A stretch of 64,000 nt of DNA from an uncultured Eubacteriales bacterium (GTDB lineage Bacteria; Bacillota; Clostridia; Oscillospirales; CAG-272), in assembly GCA_934796165.1 (NCBI GenBank), contig CAKVOU010000004.1, positions 62,001-126,000 on the forward strand, in the 5' to 3' direction. The notes below the pieces were generated by a model. The model was not told where the DNA came from and made no database searches. It saw nothing but the letters and a program-made list of their open reading frames with translations. The translations under genes were made by a program, and so were the position numbers. Numbering within the stretch: the first letter of the stretch is position 1; each line of letters begins with the position of its first letter. Positions 43,393-50,995 of the stretch are shown here, piece after piece.

Positions 43393-43469
43393 GCCCCCGG
43401 CGGGCGGCGGAAGACGGACCCGCGCCGCCGGAGTTGGCGCGGGGACGACGGAAGTCGCCCGCCGGGGGC
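43393..43469 (+). repeat. GC-rich structured element, copy A
   Basis: Outer arms GCCCCCGGCGGGC (43393-43405) and its exact complement (43457-43469) enclose a 51-nt core with loop GCCGGAGTT (43427-43435). It matches copy B at 41 of 51 core positions, with paired changes in the inner helix. Confidence 0.8.
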
Positions 43470-43487
43470 GTAAAATGGGCAACAAAC

Positions 43488-43518
43488 AAAAAAGCCCTGC
43501 CAACCGGCAAGGCTTTTG
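43488..43518 (-). terminator. terminator of the abrB-galK-walJ-rlmH unit
   Basis: Minus strand: AAAAGCCTTGCC / GGCAGGGCTTTTTT around loop GGTT, followed by a T run. 85 bp after rlmH. Confidence 0.8.
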
Positions 43519-43602
43519 ATAGGGGCACGGGAAATTCTGAAAGACCGTCCGTAGTCCCTTGTCACTTATCACAATTGCTATTTGCTATCCGCAATTCGCC
43601 TG

Positions 43603-44082
43603 TCACTTATGATACTTCGTCCCCCGCTGAATGTTCATGGCACGGTACACGGCTTCATAGAGAATCACGCGCATCAGCTGATGCGGGAAGGTCAGCGCGG
43701 ACACCGAAAGGCGAAAATCCGCCGCGGCTTTGACCTCATCGGAAAGCCCGAAGGAGGAACCGATGACAAAATCCACCTCACTTGCCGTCTGACTTGCGGT
43801 CTCCAGCTTCTCCGCGAGCTGTTCCGAGGAAAGTTGCTTTCCCTCCACGCACATGGCGATCCTGTACGCCCGCGGGGGCATCGCAGAGAGGATCTGACGT
43901 CCTTCTTCATGGAGTGCAGAAGCAATCTCCTGGGCGGACGGATCGTCGGGGAGGCGGCTTTCCCTGATGGAAACCTCCTCCACACGGCAGAAACCGCCGA
44001 GCCGTTTCCTGTATTCGGCAACCGCTTCTCTGAGGTAGGCTTCCTTGAGCGAGCCGACCGTGATGATTCGGACTGTCAACAT
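43603..44082 (-). CDS. rlmH: 23S rRNA (pseudouridine1915-N3)-methyltransferase RlmH
   Basis: 159 aa SPOUT methyltransferase, full length. MLTVRIITVGSLKEAYLREA, CVEGKQLSSEQLAEKLE, FVIGSSFGLSDEVKAAADF (SAM-binding knot) and the strong ending LTFPHQLMRVILYEAVYRAM followed by NIQRGTKYHK. It methylates Psi1915 in 70S ribosomes. It follows walJ, a frequent neighbour in Firmicutes. Confidence 0.97.
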   Translation of the reverse strand: MLTVRIITVGSLKEAYLREAVAEYRKRLGGFCRVEEVSIRESRLPDDPSAQEIASALHEEGRQILSAMPPRAYRIAMCVEGKQLSSEQLAEKLETASQTASEVDFVIGSSFGLSDEVKAAADFRLSVSALTFPHQLMRVILYEAVYRAMNIQRGTKYHK

Positions 44083-44111
44083 AATCTTCTCCTTTGGATC
44101 ATATTCGGCGG

Positions 44112-44906
44112 TCAGTCCTCCACAGTAAACCCGACGGGATCGGTCGGCGAGGCGACCGCGATCTCCACACCCGTTCCGGCAAGCGCGGCGAAATGCGCGT
44201 CATAGGCGATGTCGGGACGGTTGTTCTCAGCACTCAGATGCGCAAGAATCAGGTGTTTCAGTCCGTTTTCCGCAAGAAATGCCGTCAGATCCGCGCTGTC
44301 GGAATTGGACAGATGCCCGCCTCTTCCGCGGATACGGACCTTGAGATCATACGGATAGCTTCCTGTAAGCAGCATTTCCGGGTCGTGGTTGCTCTCCAGC
44401 ACCACGGTCTCACAGCCGATGAGTCCGGTCTTCACGTCCTCCGTCACCACGCCGATGTCGGTTGCAAAGCCGATATTGACGATTTTGTCTCCGTCAGCAA
44501 GCATGATGCGGTAACCCACGCACATCCGGCTGTCATGCGGGATCGGGAAGGAAATCACCGTCGCGTCGCCGCAGGGGGCTGCAAACCGGGGATTGTCGTG
44601 AATGATCAGACAGGACGGCACCTGCGACAAAGGATCCCCTACAAACCGCGCGGCGGAAGCCGCCGTGATATGTACGGGGATATGGTACTTTTTCGAGAGC
44701 ACTTCCAGGGCACTGACGTGATCGCTGTGCTCATGCGTCACAAAAACCGCGCTGATCCGCGAAAGATCGCTTCCCACGGACCGGAGCGCGGCACCGAGCG
44801 CTTTGACATTTTTACCGGCGTCAATGAGGAAACTGACCGTCGGCGTTTCCACCAGCGTCGCATTTCCCGTCGATCCGGAATACAGGACACAGATACGGTA
44901 TTTCAT
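44112..44906 (-). CDS. walJ: MBL-fold hydrolase WalJ/YycJ
   Basis: 264 aa. The start YRICVLYSGSTGNATLVETP, the HxHxDH site in FVTHEHSDHVSALEVLSKK, DIGVVTEDV and LESNHDPEML, then HLSNSDSADLTAFL and ILAHLSAENNRPDIA match the YycJ/WalJ group, exonuclease-like proteins linked to wall homeostasis and DNA metabolism. Usually next to the WalRK operon or rlmH. Only rlmH is present here. It lies 5 bp after the membrane protein gene. Confidence 0.9.
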   Translation of the reverse strand: MKYRICVLYSGSTGNATLVETPTVSFLIDAGKNVKALGAALRSVGSDLSRISAVFVTHEHSDHVSALEVLSKKYHIPVHITAASAARFVGDPLSQVPSCLIIHDNPRFAAPCGDATVISFPIPHDSRMCVGYRIMLADGDKIVNIGFATDIGVVTEDVKTGLIGCETVVLESNHDPEMLLTGSYPYDLKVRIRGRGGHLSNSDSADLTAFLAENGLKHLILAHLSAENNRPDIAYDAHFAALAGTGVEIAVASPTDPVGFTVED

Positions 44907-44911
44907 GTAAA

Positions 44912-45349
44912 TCAGGTACTCCGTCCACCAAGATCCAGGATCCAGAGATACAAAAAATCAAACAAAAACGCAAAGATCAGCGGCACGATCAGATAAAGCA
45001 TCCAACGGGACCGGGCAAGCCGGCGTTCTCCGTCCGCAAGAAACTCGTGTTTTTGTTCCTCGCTCCAATCCGACGGAAGCATGTCCTCAGTCAAACCCTT
45101 TCTCGTGAATGCGCGATTGTAGATCACAAACACAAGAGCAAGCACTCCGAGAAGCGTCGCGTAGATCGGAAAAATGATCCAGTATCCCTTCTGGTTACAA
45201 ATAAAATAAATCGCCGTCACCAAAGCCGTATTGACAGCCAGAAGAAACAGTTTCCAGGCGAAATCGGGGGAAGGTTTTCCCTTCCCCACGCCACCCGACG
45301 GCTGTTCCCCCCACCGATCGGAACGGAGCGGCAGTTGAAATCTTTTCAT
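44912..45349 (-). CDS. small membrane protein of unknown function
   Basis: 145 aa. Three hydrophobic segments (about 33-50, 56-76 and 117-138), the middle two separated by a charged loop with EDMLPSDWSEEQKHEF. No family recognised. The ATG at 45349 lacks a clear Shine-Dalgarno, and a GTG at 45397 in frame is an alternative. It lies between galK and walJ in the same unit and ends 5 bp before walJ. Confidence 0.65.
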   Translation of the reverse strand: MKRFQLPLRSDRWGEQPSGGVGKGKPSPDFAWKLFLLAVNTALVTAIYFICNQKGYWIIFPIYATLLGVLALVFVIYNRAFTRKGLTEDMLPSDWSEEQKHEFLADGERRLARSRWMLYLIVPLIFAFLFDFLYLWILDLGGRST

Positions 45350-45431
45350 AATTTTTATTATGCCGACCGACGCCGGATGACATCGGTCCGAATTCACAAA
45401 AGCGGTTTGACCGGGTCACGCCGGGACGGGA

Positions 45432-46715
45432 TCAGAAGACTCTGACGGCGCCCTCCGGGCGAACACGAAGCACAAGGCAGGCGCCCTCACCGAACGCCGC
45501 GTCCATCATCCGGCGGAAGCCTTCCACATCGTCAGCCGGGACAAACGCCTGGATGGTTCCCGCAAATCCGCCGCCGTGGACTCTCCACGCAGCGCGTTTG
45601 CCGGACAGATAACGTTCAGCCAGGCAAAGAGCCAGCGAAAGTCCCTGCTCGGTCACATTCTTGGTGGTAAACACGTTCTGAAGGTAGCAGAACGAGGAAA
45701 GCCCGGAACCTATCACACCTCTGAAGAATCCGTCAAGATCACCGGCAAGCAAAGCCTCCGTCTGCGCGGCAACCCGCTTGTTTTCCGCAAAGAAATGCAG
45801 GGCACGGAGAATTGCGCGGTCGCCAACCTCTCCGCGGAGTACAGGAATCTCGCGGATGACATCCTCTTCGGATACATCCCTGAGGACTGCCTTGCCGAAA
45901 TGCGCGGCAACCGACTTCATCTCCGCCGGAACGGAAGCGTAATCGCCCGTCAGATCGGCATGGTTTCCGCCGGTGTTGACGATGCAGAGGCGGTACCCGG
46001 CGCCGGAAAGATCGAAATCAACCTTCCGGATCTCCGGCTTTGCGGGATCGGCAAAATCAATTGCGACGATTCCGCCGACGGCGCAGGCGACCTGATCCAT
46101 CAGTCCGCAGGGCTTGCCGAAGAACTGATTCTCGGAGAACTGCGCGAGCTTGGCGATCTCCACCGGAGAAACGCTGCCGTTATTGTACAGATGGTTCAGA
46201 ATGTTCCCCACCATGTCCTCAAATGCGGCGGACGAGGAAAGCCCGCTTCCCTTGAGCACACTGGAGGTCGTGTAGGCATCGAATCCGCCGACCGCGTGTC
46301 CGTTTTGTCTGAATCCGGCAACCATGCCGGCAATGATCGAATCCGAATGTCCGAAGCGTGCGGGGTCGGGAGTATGGTAACGCGCGAAATCCACCACGTC
46401 TTCCGGAAAGCCCTCCGACTTGATGCGGATGACACTTTCCTCGCGGGGGGATGCAACGGCGATGATATCAAGGTCAATGGAGGCGGCGATCACACGTCCG
46501 TGGTTGTGGTCGGTGTGGTTGCCGGAAAGCTCGCTGCGTCCTGTGACAGAGTACAGGGTGACCTCACGGTCCTCACCGTACAACTCCGCAAACGAAGCAA
46601 GTGCGGCATCATAACGTGCCTTCTGTGCGGGAACTGCCGCGTCACCGTAAAGATAGCGAAACTTTTCATCAAGAGATCCGTTTGCGATCTCATGCAAGAG
46701 GGATTTGACGTTCAT
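45432..46715 (-). CDS. galK: galactokinase-family GHMP kinase
   Basis: 427 aa. The galactokinase signature is present as GRSELSGNHTDHN (59-71) and the GHMP ATP loop as LKGSGLSSSAAFE (154-166). Late block WRVHGGGFAGTIQAF is typical. It phosphorylates galactose (or a related sugar) at C1. The usual GEHTDY is GNHTDH here, a variant seen in clostridial members, so the sugar may differ. No other Leloir gene is near. The ATG at 46715 follows AAAGGA. Confidence 0.85.
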   Translation of the reverse strand: MNVKSLLHEIANGSLDEKFRYLYGDAAVPAQKARYDAALASFAELYGEDREVTLYSVTGRSELSGNHTDHNHGRVIAASIDLDIIAVASPREESVIRIKSEGFPEDVVDFARYHTPDPARFGHSDSIIAGMVAGFRQNGHAVGGFDAYTTSSVLKGSGLSSSAAFEDMVGNILNHLYNNGSVSPVEIAKLAQFSENQFFGKPCGLMDQVACAVGGIVAIDFADPAKPEIRKVDFDLSGAGYRLCIVNTGGNHADLTGDYASVPAEMKSVAAHFGKAVLRDVSEEDVIREIPVLRGEVGDRAILRALHFFAENKRVAAQTEALLAGDLDGFFRGVIGSGLSSFCYLQNVFTTKNVTEQGLSLALCLAERYLSGKRAAWRVHGGGFAGTIQAFVPADDVEGFRRMMDAAFGEGACLVLRVRPEGAVRVF

Positions 46716-46905
46716 TCTGTTTCCTTTCCGTGCGGAATCCGCAACCGGTAATATCAGCTTGGTTGATCTCATAGAATAGCCGGGGGCGGCATCCGCCGCC
46801 CCGCAACAATCTGTTCCGGCAGCCCGTGGGAAGCGGATCACCCGACCCGACATCCGGCACTGCCTGTGATTTCCGACGACCGGTTCTGACCGTCGCCGGC
46901 GTTCA

Positions 46906-47151
46906 TCAAAGGGCCTTGAGCTTATCGAGGCACTCGCGGCAGATACGCTTGTCGCCGTAGTACACAATGTCGTCCGCACTTCCGCAGAAGATGCACGCAG
47001 GCAGATACTTCTGCAGAACGATGCGCTCGCCGTCCACAAAGATCTCAAGCGGATCCTTCTCTGCGATGCCAAGCGACTGACGGATGCCCATCGGAAGCAC
47101 AATTCTTCCGAGCTCGTCTACTTTTCTGACAATTCCTGTTGATTTCATCAT
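46906..47151 (-). CDS. AbrB-family regulator with C-terminal zinc-finger-like pairs
   Basis: 81 aa. The N-terminal AbrB/SpoVT swapped-hairpin DNA-binding domain is clear: MKSTGIVRKVDELGRIVLPM, then SLGIAEKDPLEIFVDGERIV. The C-terminal ~30 residues have two CxxC pairs (ACIFCG and RICREC) likely to bind zinc, as in many clostridial AbrB-like proteins. These control transition-state or stationary-phase genes. The start ATG at 47151 follows GGGAG. It opens the unit ending in rlmH. Confidence 0.9.
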   Translation of the reverse strand: MMKSTGIVRKVDELGRIVLPMGIRQSLGIAEKDPLEIFVDGERIVLQKYLPACIFCGSADDIVYYGDKRICRECLDKLKAL

Positions 47152-47218
47152 TTTCTCTCCCTTTAGATATAATTTGAGGAATGACGGCTTCCCATTCCGT
47201 CTCATCCTGTCAAATCCT

Positions 47219-47247
47219 ATTATATTCTGGAAAAAAATGTATGTCAA
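47219..47247 (-). promoter_or_regulatory. consensus promoter of the abrB unit
   Basis: Minus strand: -35 TTGACA (47242-47247), 17 bp, -10 TATAAT (47219-47224). Confidence 0.9.
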
Positions 47248-47267
47248 TACTTTTTTGAGAATTTAAC

Positions 47268-47283
47268 AATTTGTTAACAAATT
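47268..47283. promoter_or_regulatory. 16-bp perfect palindrome between abrB and spmA
   Basis: AATTTGTTAACAAATT. It lies upstream of the abrB -35 box and next to the spmA ribosome binding site, a likely operator. The binding protein is unknown. Confidence 0.5.
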
Positions 47284-47298
47284 TAAGAGGCTTATTTT

Positions 47299-48012
47299 AT
47301 GATTGGTAACATATTTGGCGTTATTTGCGTAATTTCGACCGCGTTCGCCCTAATTACTGGAAATTTTACAGCCCTCGGAATTGCAATTCTGGACGGCGCA
47401 GGGGCTGCGGTGACCCTGACCTTGACCCTTTGCGGCATGATGTGCCTCTGGAACGGGCTTCTGAACGTGTTCCGGGAAGCCGGTTTGATTGGAAAATTGG
47501 CAAAAATTCTTTCCCCGGTTTTGCGGCTGTTCTTTCCGGATGCCTGTCGTACCGGGCACGGCACCGAGGAGATCACCGCCTGCATCAGCGCCAATTTGCT
47601 GGGGATCGGAAACGCGGCGACCCCGCTCGCGCTCACCGCTATGAAAGAACTGAGCCGGGATGCGTCCCCGTCAGATACCGCTACGCCGGATATGATTTCG
47701 CTCGCCCTGCTCAATTCCGCTCCCCTGACCCTTTTACCGACCTCGCTGATCGCACTCCGCCGGGCAGCCGGTTCCGCCGATCCGTTCGCCGTCGTGATTC
47801 CGATCTGGATCGCGTCGGCAGCTTCGGCGCTGTTCTCCCTGACGTTGTCCCGTCTGTTCGCCCGTACCGCCCGAAAAAAGAGGTCTGTCAATCAGAAAAA
47901 CATCACCTGCCGGAATATTTCAAAGAAAACGGGAACATTTCCGGGAAACCGCACGTCCATACCCATGAAAACGGCAGTGCCGGGTCCCGCACGGGAGAAA
48001 ACCCATGACTGA
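47299..48012 (+). CDS. spmA: spore maturation protein A
   Basis: 237 aa. An integral membrane protein of the nucleoside-recognition (Gate) family. It has MCLWNGLLNVFREAGLIGKL, LSPVLRLFFPDACR, ISANLLGIGNAATPLALTAM and LLNSAPLTLLPTSLIALRRA. With SpmB it is needed for spore core dehydration and heat resistance. A basic tail of about 40 residues after the last helix is extra. The ATG follows AAGAGG by eight bases. It overlaps spmB by 8 bp. Confidence 0.93.
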   Translation: MIGNIFGVICVISTAFALITGNFTALGIAILDGAGAAVTLTLTLCGMMCLWNGLLNVFREAGLIGKLAKILSPVLRLFFPDACRTGHGTEEITACISANLLGIGNAATPLALTAMKELSRDASPSDTATPDMISLALLNSAPLTLLPTSLIALRRAAGSADPFAVVIPIWIASAASALFSLTLSRLFARTARKKRSVNQKNITCRNISKKTGTFPGNRTSIPMKTAVPGPAREKTHD

Positions 48013-48532
48013 GCAGATCGCCGCCGCGGTTTTACCGCTGACTGTGACGGCTGCAGGACTTCTGATGCTGTTTTCGCGCCGCCGGGACTATTTCGGTGCT
48101 TTCCTTTCCGGTGCCGGGGATGGTCTTGGCGGTGCGGTACGCCTTCTTCCGACGCTGACTGCCCTCATTGTTGCCATCCGGATGCTGACCGCCTCCGGAA
48201 TCTGCGATTGGCTCTCTTCCCTTCTCGCCCGTCCGGCGGACTTGATCGGTCTTCCGCCCGATCTGCTTCCGCTGATCCTGACGAGACCGTTTTCCGGAAG
48301 CGCATCGCTTGCCGCCTATTCGGAACTGCTCGGACGCATCGGAGCGGATTCCTTCGGGGGACTGTGTGCTTCGGTCATGATGGGAGCCTCGGACACCTTC
48401 GTGTATATTCTGACGGTCTACTTTTCCTCCGTCGGCGTCCGGAAGACCCGCTATGCCTTTCCCTGTGCGATCCTTGCCATGCTGTTTTCGATATTTATTT
48501 CCTGCCTCGTTTGCAGACTATGGTATAAATAA
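48005..48532 (+). CDS. spmB: spore maturation protein B
   Basis: 175 aa. The partner of SpmA, also with the Gate fold: FGAFLSGAGDGLGGAVRLLP, LILTRPFSGSASLAAYSELL and MMGASDTFVYILTVYFSSVG. Several membrane segments. Its start overlaps the spmA end, so translation is coupled. Confidence 0.94.
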   Translation: MTEQIAAAVLPLTVTAAGLLMLFSRRRDYFGAFLSGAGDGLGGAVRLLPTLTALIVAIRMLTASGICDWLSSLLARPADLIGLPPDLLPLILTRPFSGSASLAAYSELLGRIGADSFGGLCASVMMGASDTFVYILTVYFSSVGVRKTRYAFPCAILAMLFSIFISCLVCRLWYK

Positions 48533-48583
48533 GGAAAAGAATGGCGATACTCCGGGTGAAATCATTACACGGGGTATACAATA

Positions 48584-48859
48584 ATGAGAGGAATTCAAAG
48601 ACGAATGATTGTGGTTCGGACAGAGGGCAGTCCGTACTTTGAGGAAGCGCATTTTCTGCTCAAATGCGACCGTGAGGCTGATCCGCCGGATGAGAGCGAC
48701 ATTCTCCGGGAGGCAAACCGCATTGTGGAGGAAAGTCTCTTTCCTTACGCACGCCGTCGGCACAAGGCGGGAAACAGGACGCTCCCCCGCCAGATTCTGC
48801 TCTTTGCCGCCGGACTGCTCCTCGGCGGCGGGCTCATCGCACTGATCATTCTTCTTTGA
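48584..48859 (+). CDS. small single-pass membrane protein
   Basis: 91 aa. A basic start, an acidic middle (EADPPDESDILREANRIVEE) and one C-terminal hydrophobic anchor (about 69-91, ending LLLGGGLIALIILL). No family recognised. It is 51 bp after spmB and may be part of that sporulation unit. The ribosome binding site is weak (GGGG before the ATG at 48584). Confidence 0.55.
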   Translation: MRGIQRRMIVVRTEGSPYFEEAHFLLKCDREADPPDESDILREANRIVEESLFPYARRRHKAGNRTLPRQILLFAAGLLLGGGLIALIILL

Positions 48860-48890
48860 ATCTTTCCGTGTTCCAGATTCCCCAAAGCCC

Positions 48891-48919
48891 TTGACAAAAC
48901 CTTTCGTCGGTGCTATAAT
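48891..48919 (+). promoter_or_regulatory. consensus promoter of RNase J gene
   Basis: -35 TTGACA (48891-48896), 17 bp, -10 TATAAT (48914-48919). Confidence 0.9.
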
Positions 48920-48925
48920 TAATGA

Positions 48926-49116
48926 AGTTTTGATCGTTCCGGCGACGATGGGTCGCCGTTGTTTCAAAAAAGAAAACTTCAGCCTCTGGGGGGCGCAAAG
49001 AGGGCGTTTGCTTTGCGTCTTTGAGGTTTCTTTTTGTGTGCTCTTTCAGGCACCGGTCAGACAAATATCAGGTTCAAGGAAAGGATGCTGCCGCTTCCGG
49101 CAGCACAGGTAGTTTT
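48926..49116 (+). promoter_or_regulatory. structured 5' leader of RNase J gene
   Basis: About 190 nt. Hairpins: CGGCGAC/GTCGCCG (48940-48958), a large one joining AAAGAAA...CCTC to GAGG...TTTCTTTTT (about 48965-49035, with a T run), and TGCTGCCG-CTTC-CGGCAGCA (49086-49105) just before the start. The T-run hairpin resembles a conditional terminator. Confidence 0.5.
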
Positions 49117-50793
49117 ATGCCAAGAAGAGGAAAACCCGCCGGGAAACTGAAAATCATCCCCCTCGGCGGTCTCGGTGAGATCGGTAAAAACCTCACCGTG
49201 ATTGAATACGAAAACGATATGATCATCATTGACTGCGGTCTCGGCTTCCCCGATGAGGATATGCCGGGGGTTGATCTGGTCATACCGGATTTCACTTATC
49301 TGATGAACAACCGCGACAAAATCCGCGGCGTCCTGCTCACGCACGGACACGAGGATCACATCGGCGGCGTGCCGTACCTGCTCGACCTTATGAATGTTCC
49401 GGTCTACGGCACCAAGCTGACGCTCGGGATCATCCGCAACAAGTTGGAGGAACACAAGCCCTCCTTCCGTCCGGACTTCCGCGTAGTCAGTGCAGGCGAC
49501 ACGGTCAAACTCGGTGTATTCACAGCAGAGTTCATCCGTGTCAACCACTCCATCGCGGACGCGTGCTGTATCGCAGTCACGACGCCGCTCGGCACCGTCA
49601 TTCACACCGGCGACTTCAAATTGGACGTCAGCCCGATCGAAGGTGAGATGATGAACGTCGTCCGTCTCGGGGAATTGGGTAATCAGGGCGTTTTGCTCCT
49701 GCTTTGCGAATCGACCAACGCGGAGCGTCCGGGGCACACTCCGTCAGAGCGCAAGGTGGGTGCGTCGCTCGAAAACATTTTCACCGCAAACCAGAACAAG
49801 CGGATCGTCATTGCGACCTTCTCGTCCAATGTGCACCGCGTTCAGCAGATCCTTGACATCAGCGCGAGCCACAAGCGCAAGGTCGCCATCACGGGGCGCA
49901 GTATGATCAACATCGTAAATGCGGCAATTGAGCTTGGCTACATGAAGGTGCCGGAGGGACTGATCGTGGATCTCGCGGAGATCAAGCGGTTCAAGCCGGA
50001 GGAGCTGACGCTCATCACAACCGGTACGCAGGGAGAGCCGATGTCCGCGCTTTACCGCATGGCGTTCTCCGATCACTCGCAGGTCACGCTGGGTCCCTCC
50101 GACCTGGTAATCCTGTCCGCAAGCGCAATTCCCGGCAACGAAAAGCTGGTCGGACGCATCATCAACGAGCTGACCCGCCGCAACATTGCCGTCATGAACG
50201 ACGCCTCGGAGGTCCACGTTTCCGGACACGCCTGCCAGGAGGAGCTGAAGCTCATGCAGGCTCTGACCAAGCCGAAATACTTCATGCCGATCCACGGTGA
50301 GAGCCGGCACCTTGCCGCAAACCGCGATCTTGCAAAGTTCATGGGCATGAAGGAAGAAGATATTTTCATTTCGGAGATCGGCAAGGTGCTGGAGATCGAC
50401 CGCAAGGGCGCCCGGTTCACCGGAACCGTCCCCGCCGGCAACACGCTGATTGACGGCTCCGGTGTCGGCGACGTCGGGAACATTGTCCTGCGCGACCGCA
50501 AACATCTTTCCGAGGACGGTATCATTGTCGTGGTTGCGACGGTGGACATGGGAGAAGGCTATATGCTCTCCGGTCCCGATATCGTGTCCCGCGGATTTGT
50601 GTACGTCCGGGAATCCGAGGAGCTGATGGAAGAGGCAAGACAGATCGCCTACGGCGTGCTCGCGGACTGTTTTGAAAACCGCGTCAGAGACCGTATGGAG
50701 ATCAAGAACCGCCTCAAGGACGAGCTGACGCGCTTCCTCTTCTCCAAGACCAAGCGCAAGCCGATGATCCTCCCCATTCTGATGGATGTCTGA
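49117..50793 (+). CDS. rnj: ribonuclease J
   Basis: 558 aa. A beta-CASP metallo-beta-lactamase nuclease with both 5' exo- and endonuclease activity in the RNA degradosome. It has IIPLGGLGEIGKNLTVIEYE, the metal site LLTHGHEDHIGGVPYLL, VNHSIADACCIA, GDFKLD, the beta-CASP region GRSMINIV and TGTQGEPMSALYRMA, and HVSGHACQEELKLM with PIHGESRHL. The C-terminal domain ends KTKRKPMILPILMDV. The ATG at 49117 has only a weak AGGT site. An upstream in-frame start cannot be excluded. Confidence 0.96.
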   Translation: MPRRGKPAGKLKIIPLGGLGEIGKNLTVIEYENDMIIIDCGLGFPDEDMPGVDLVIPDFTYLMNNRDKIRGVLLTHGHEDHIGGVPYLLDLMNVPVYGTKLTLGIIRNKLEEHKPSFRPDFRVVSAGDTVKLGVFTAEFIRVNHSIADACCIAVTTPLGTVIHTGDFKLDVSPIEGEMMNVVRLGELGNQGVLLLLCESTNAERPGHTPSERKVGASLENIFTANQNKRIVIATFSSNVHRVQQILDISASHKRKVAITGRSMINIVNAAIELGYMKVPEGLIVDLAEIKRFKPEELTLITTGTQGEPMSALYRMAFSDHSQVTLGPSDLVILSASAIPGNEKLVGRIINELTRRNIAVMNDASEVHVSGHACQEELKLMQALTKPKYFMPIHGESRHLAANRDLAKFMGMKEEDIFISEIGKVLEIDRKGARFTGTVPAGNTLIDGSGVGDVGNIVLRDRKHLSEDGIIVVVATVDMGEGYMLSGPDIVSRGFVYVRESEELMEEARQIAYGVLADCFENRVRDRMEIKNRLKDELTRFLFSKTKRKPMILPILMDV

Positions 50794-50995
50794 TCCTCGG
50801 TCGGCATTCTGTAACGCAGACGATATCCAAACGGACAACACAGGTTTTTCACACACCGTTCGGCAAAATTCATCATTCGTTCATTAACAGTTCAAATCCA
50901 TTACGCATAAGCGTTTTATAATGGGTATTGTTCTGTATCCGGGAGTTTGTACTCCCGTAAAAATTCATATTGATTGAGAAAAGGTGGGCCCACAT

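Larger units (their letters stand above)
43304..43602. other. spacer between rlmH and the fur unit
   Basis: 299 bp. It holds a GC-rich element (43393-43469) and the rlmH terminator. The GC-rich open frames are not genes. Confidence 0.7.

Noticed and set aside
43277..43528. small genes in the GC-rich elements (also near 53600, 55400 and 59100)
   Set aside because: All six frames stay open because of high GC. The conserved feature is base pairing, not any one reading frame.
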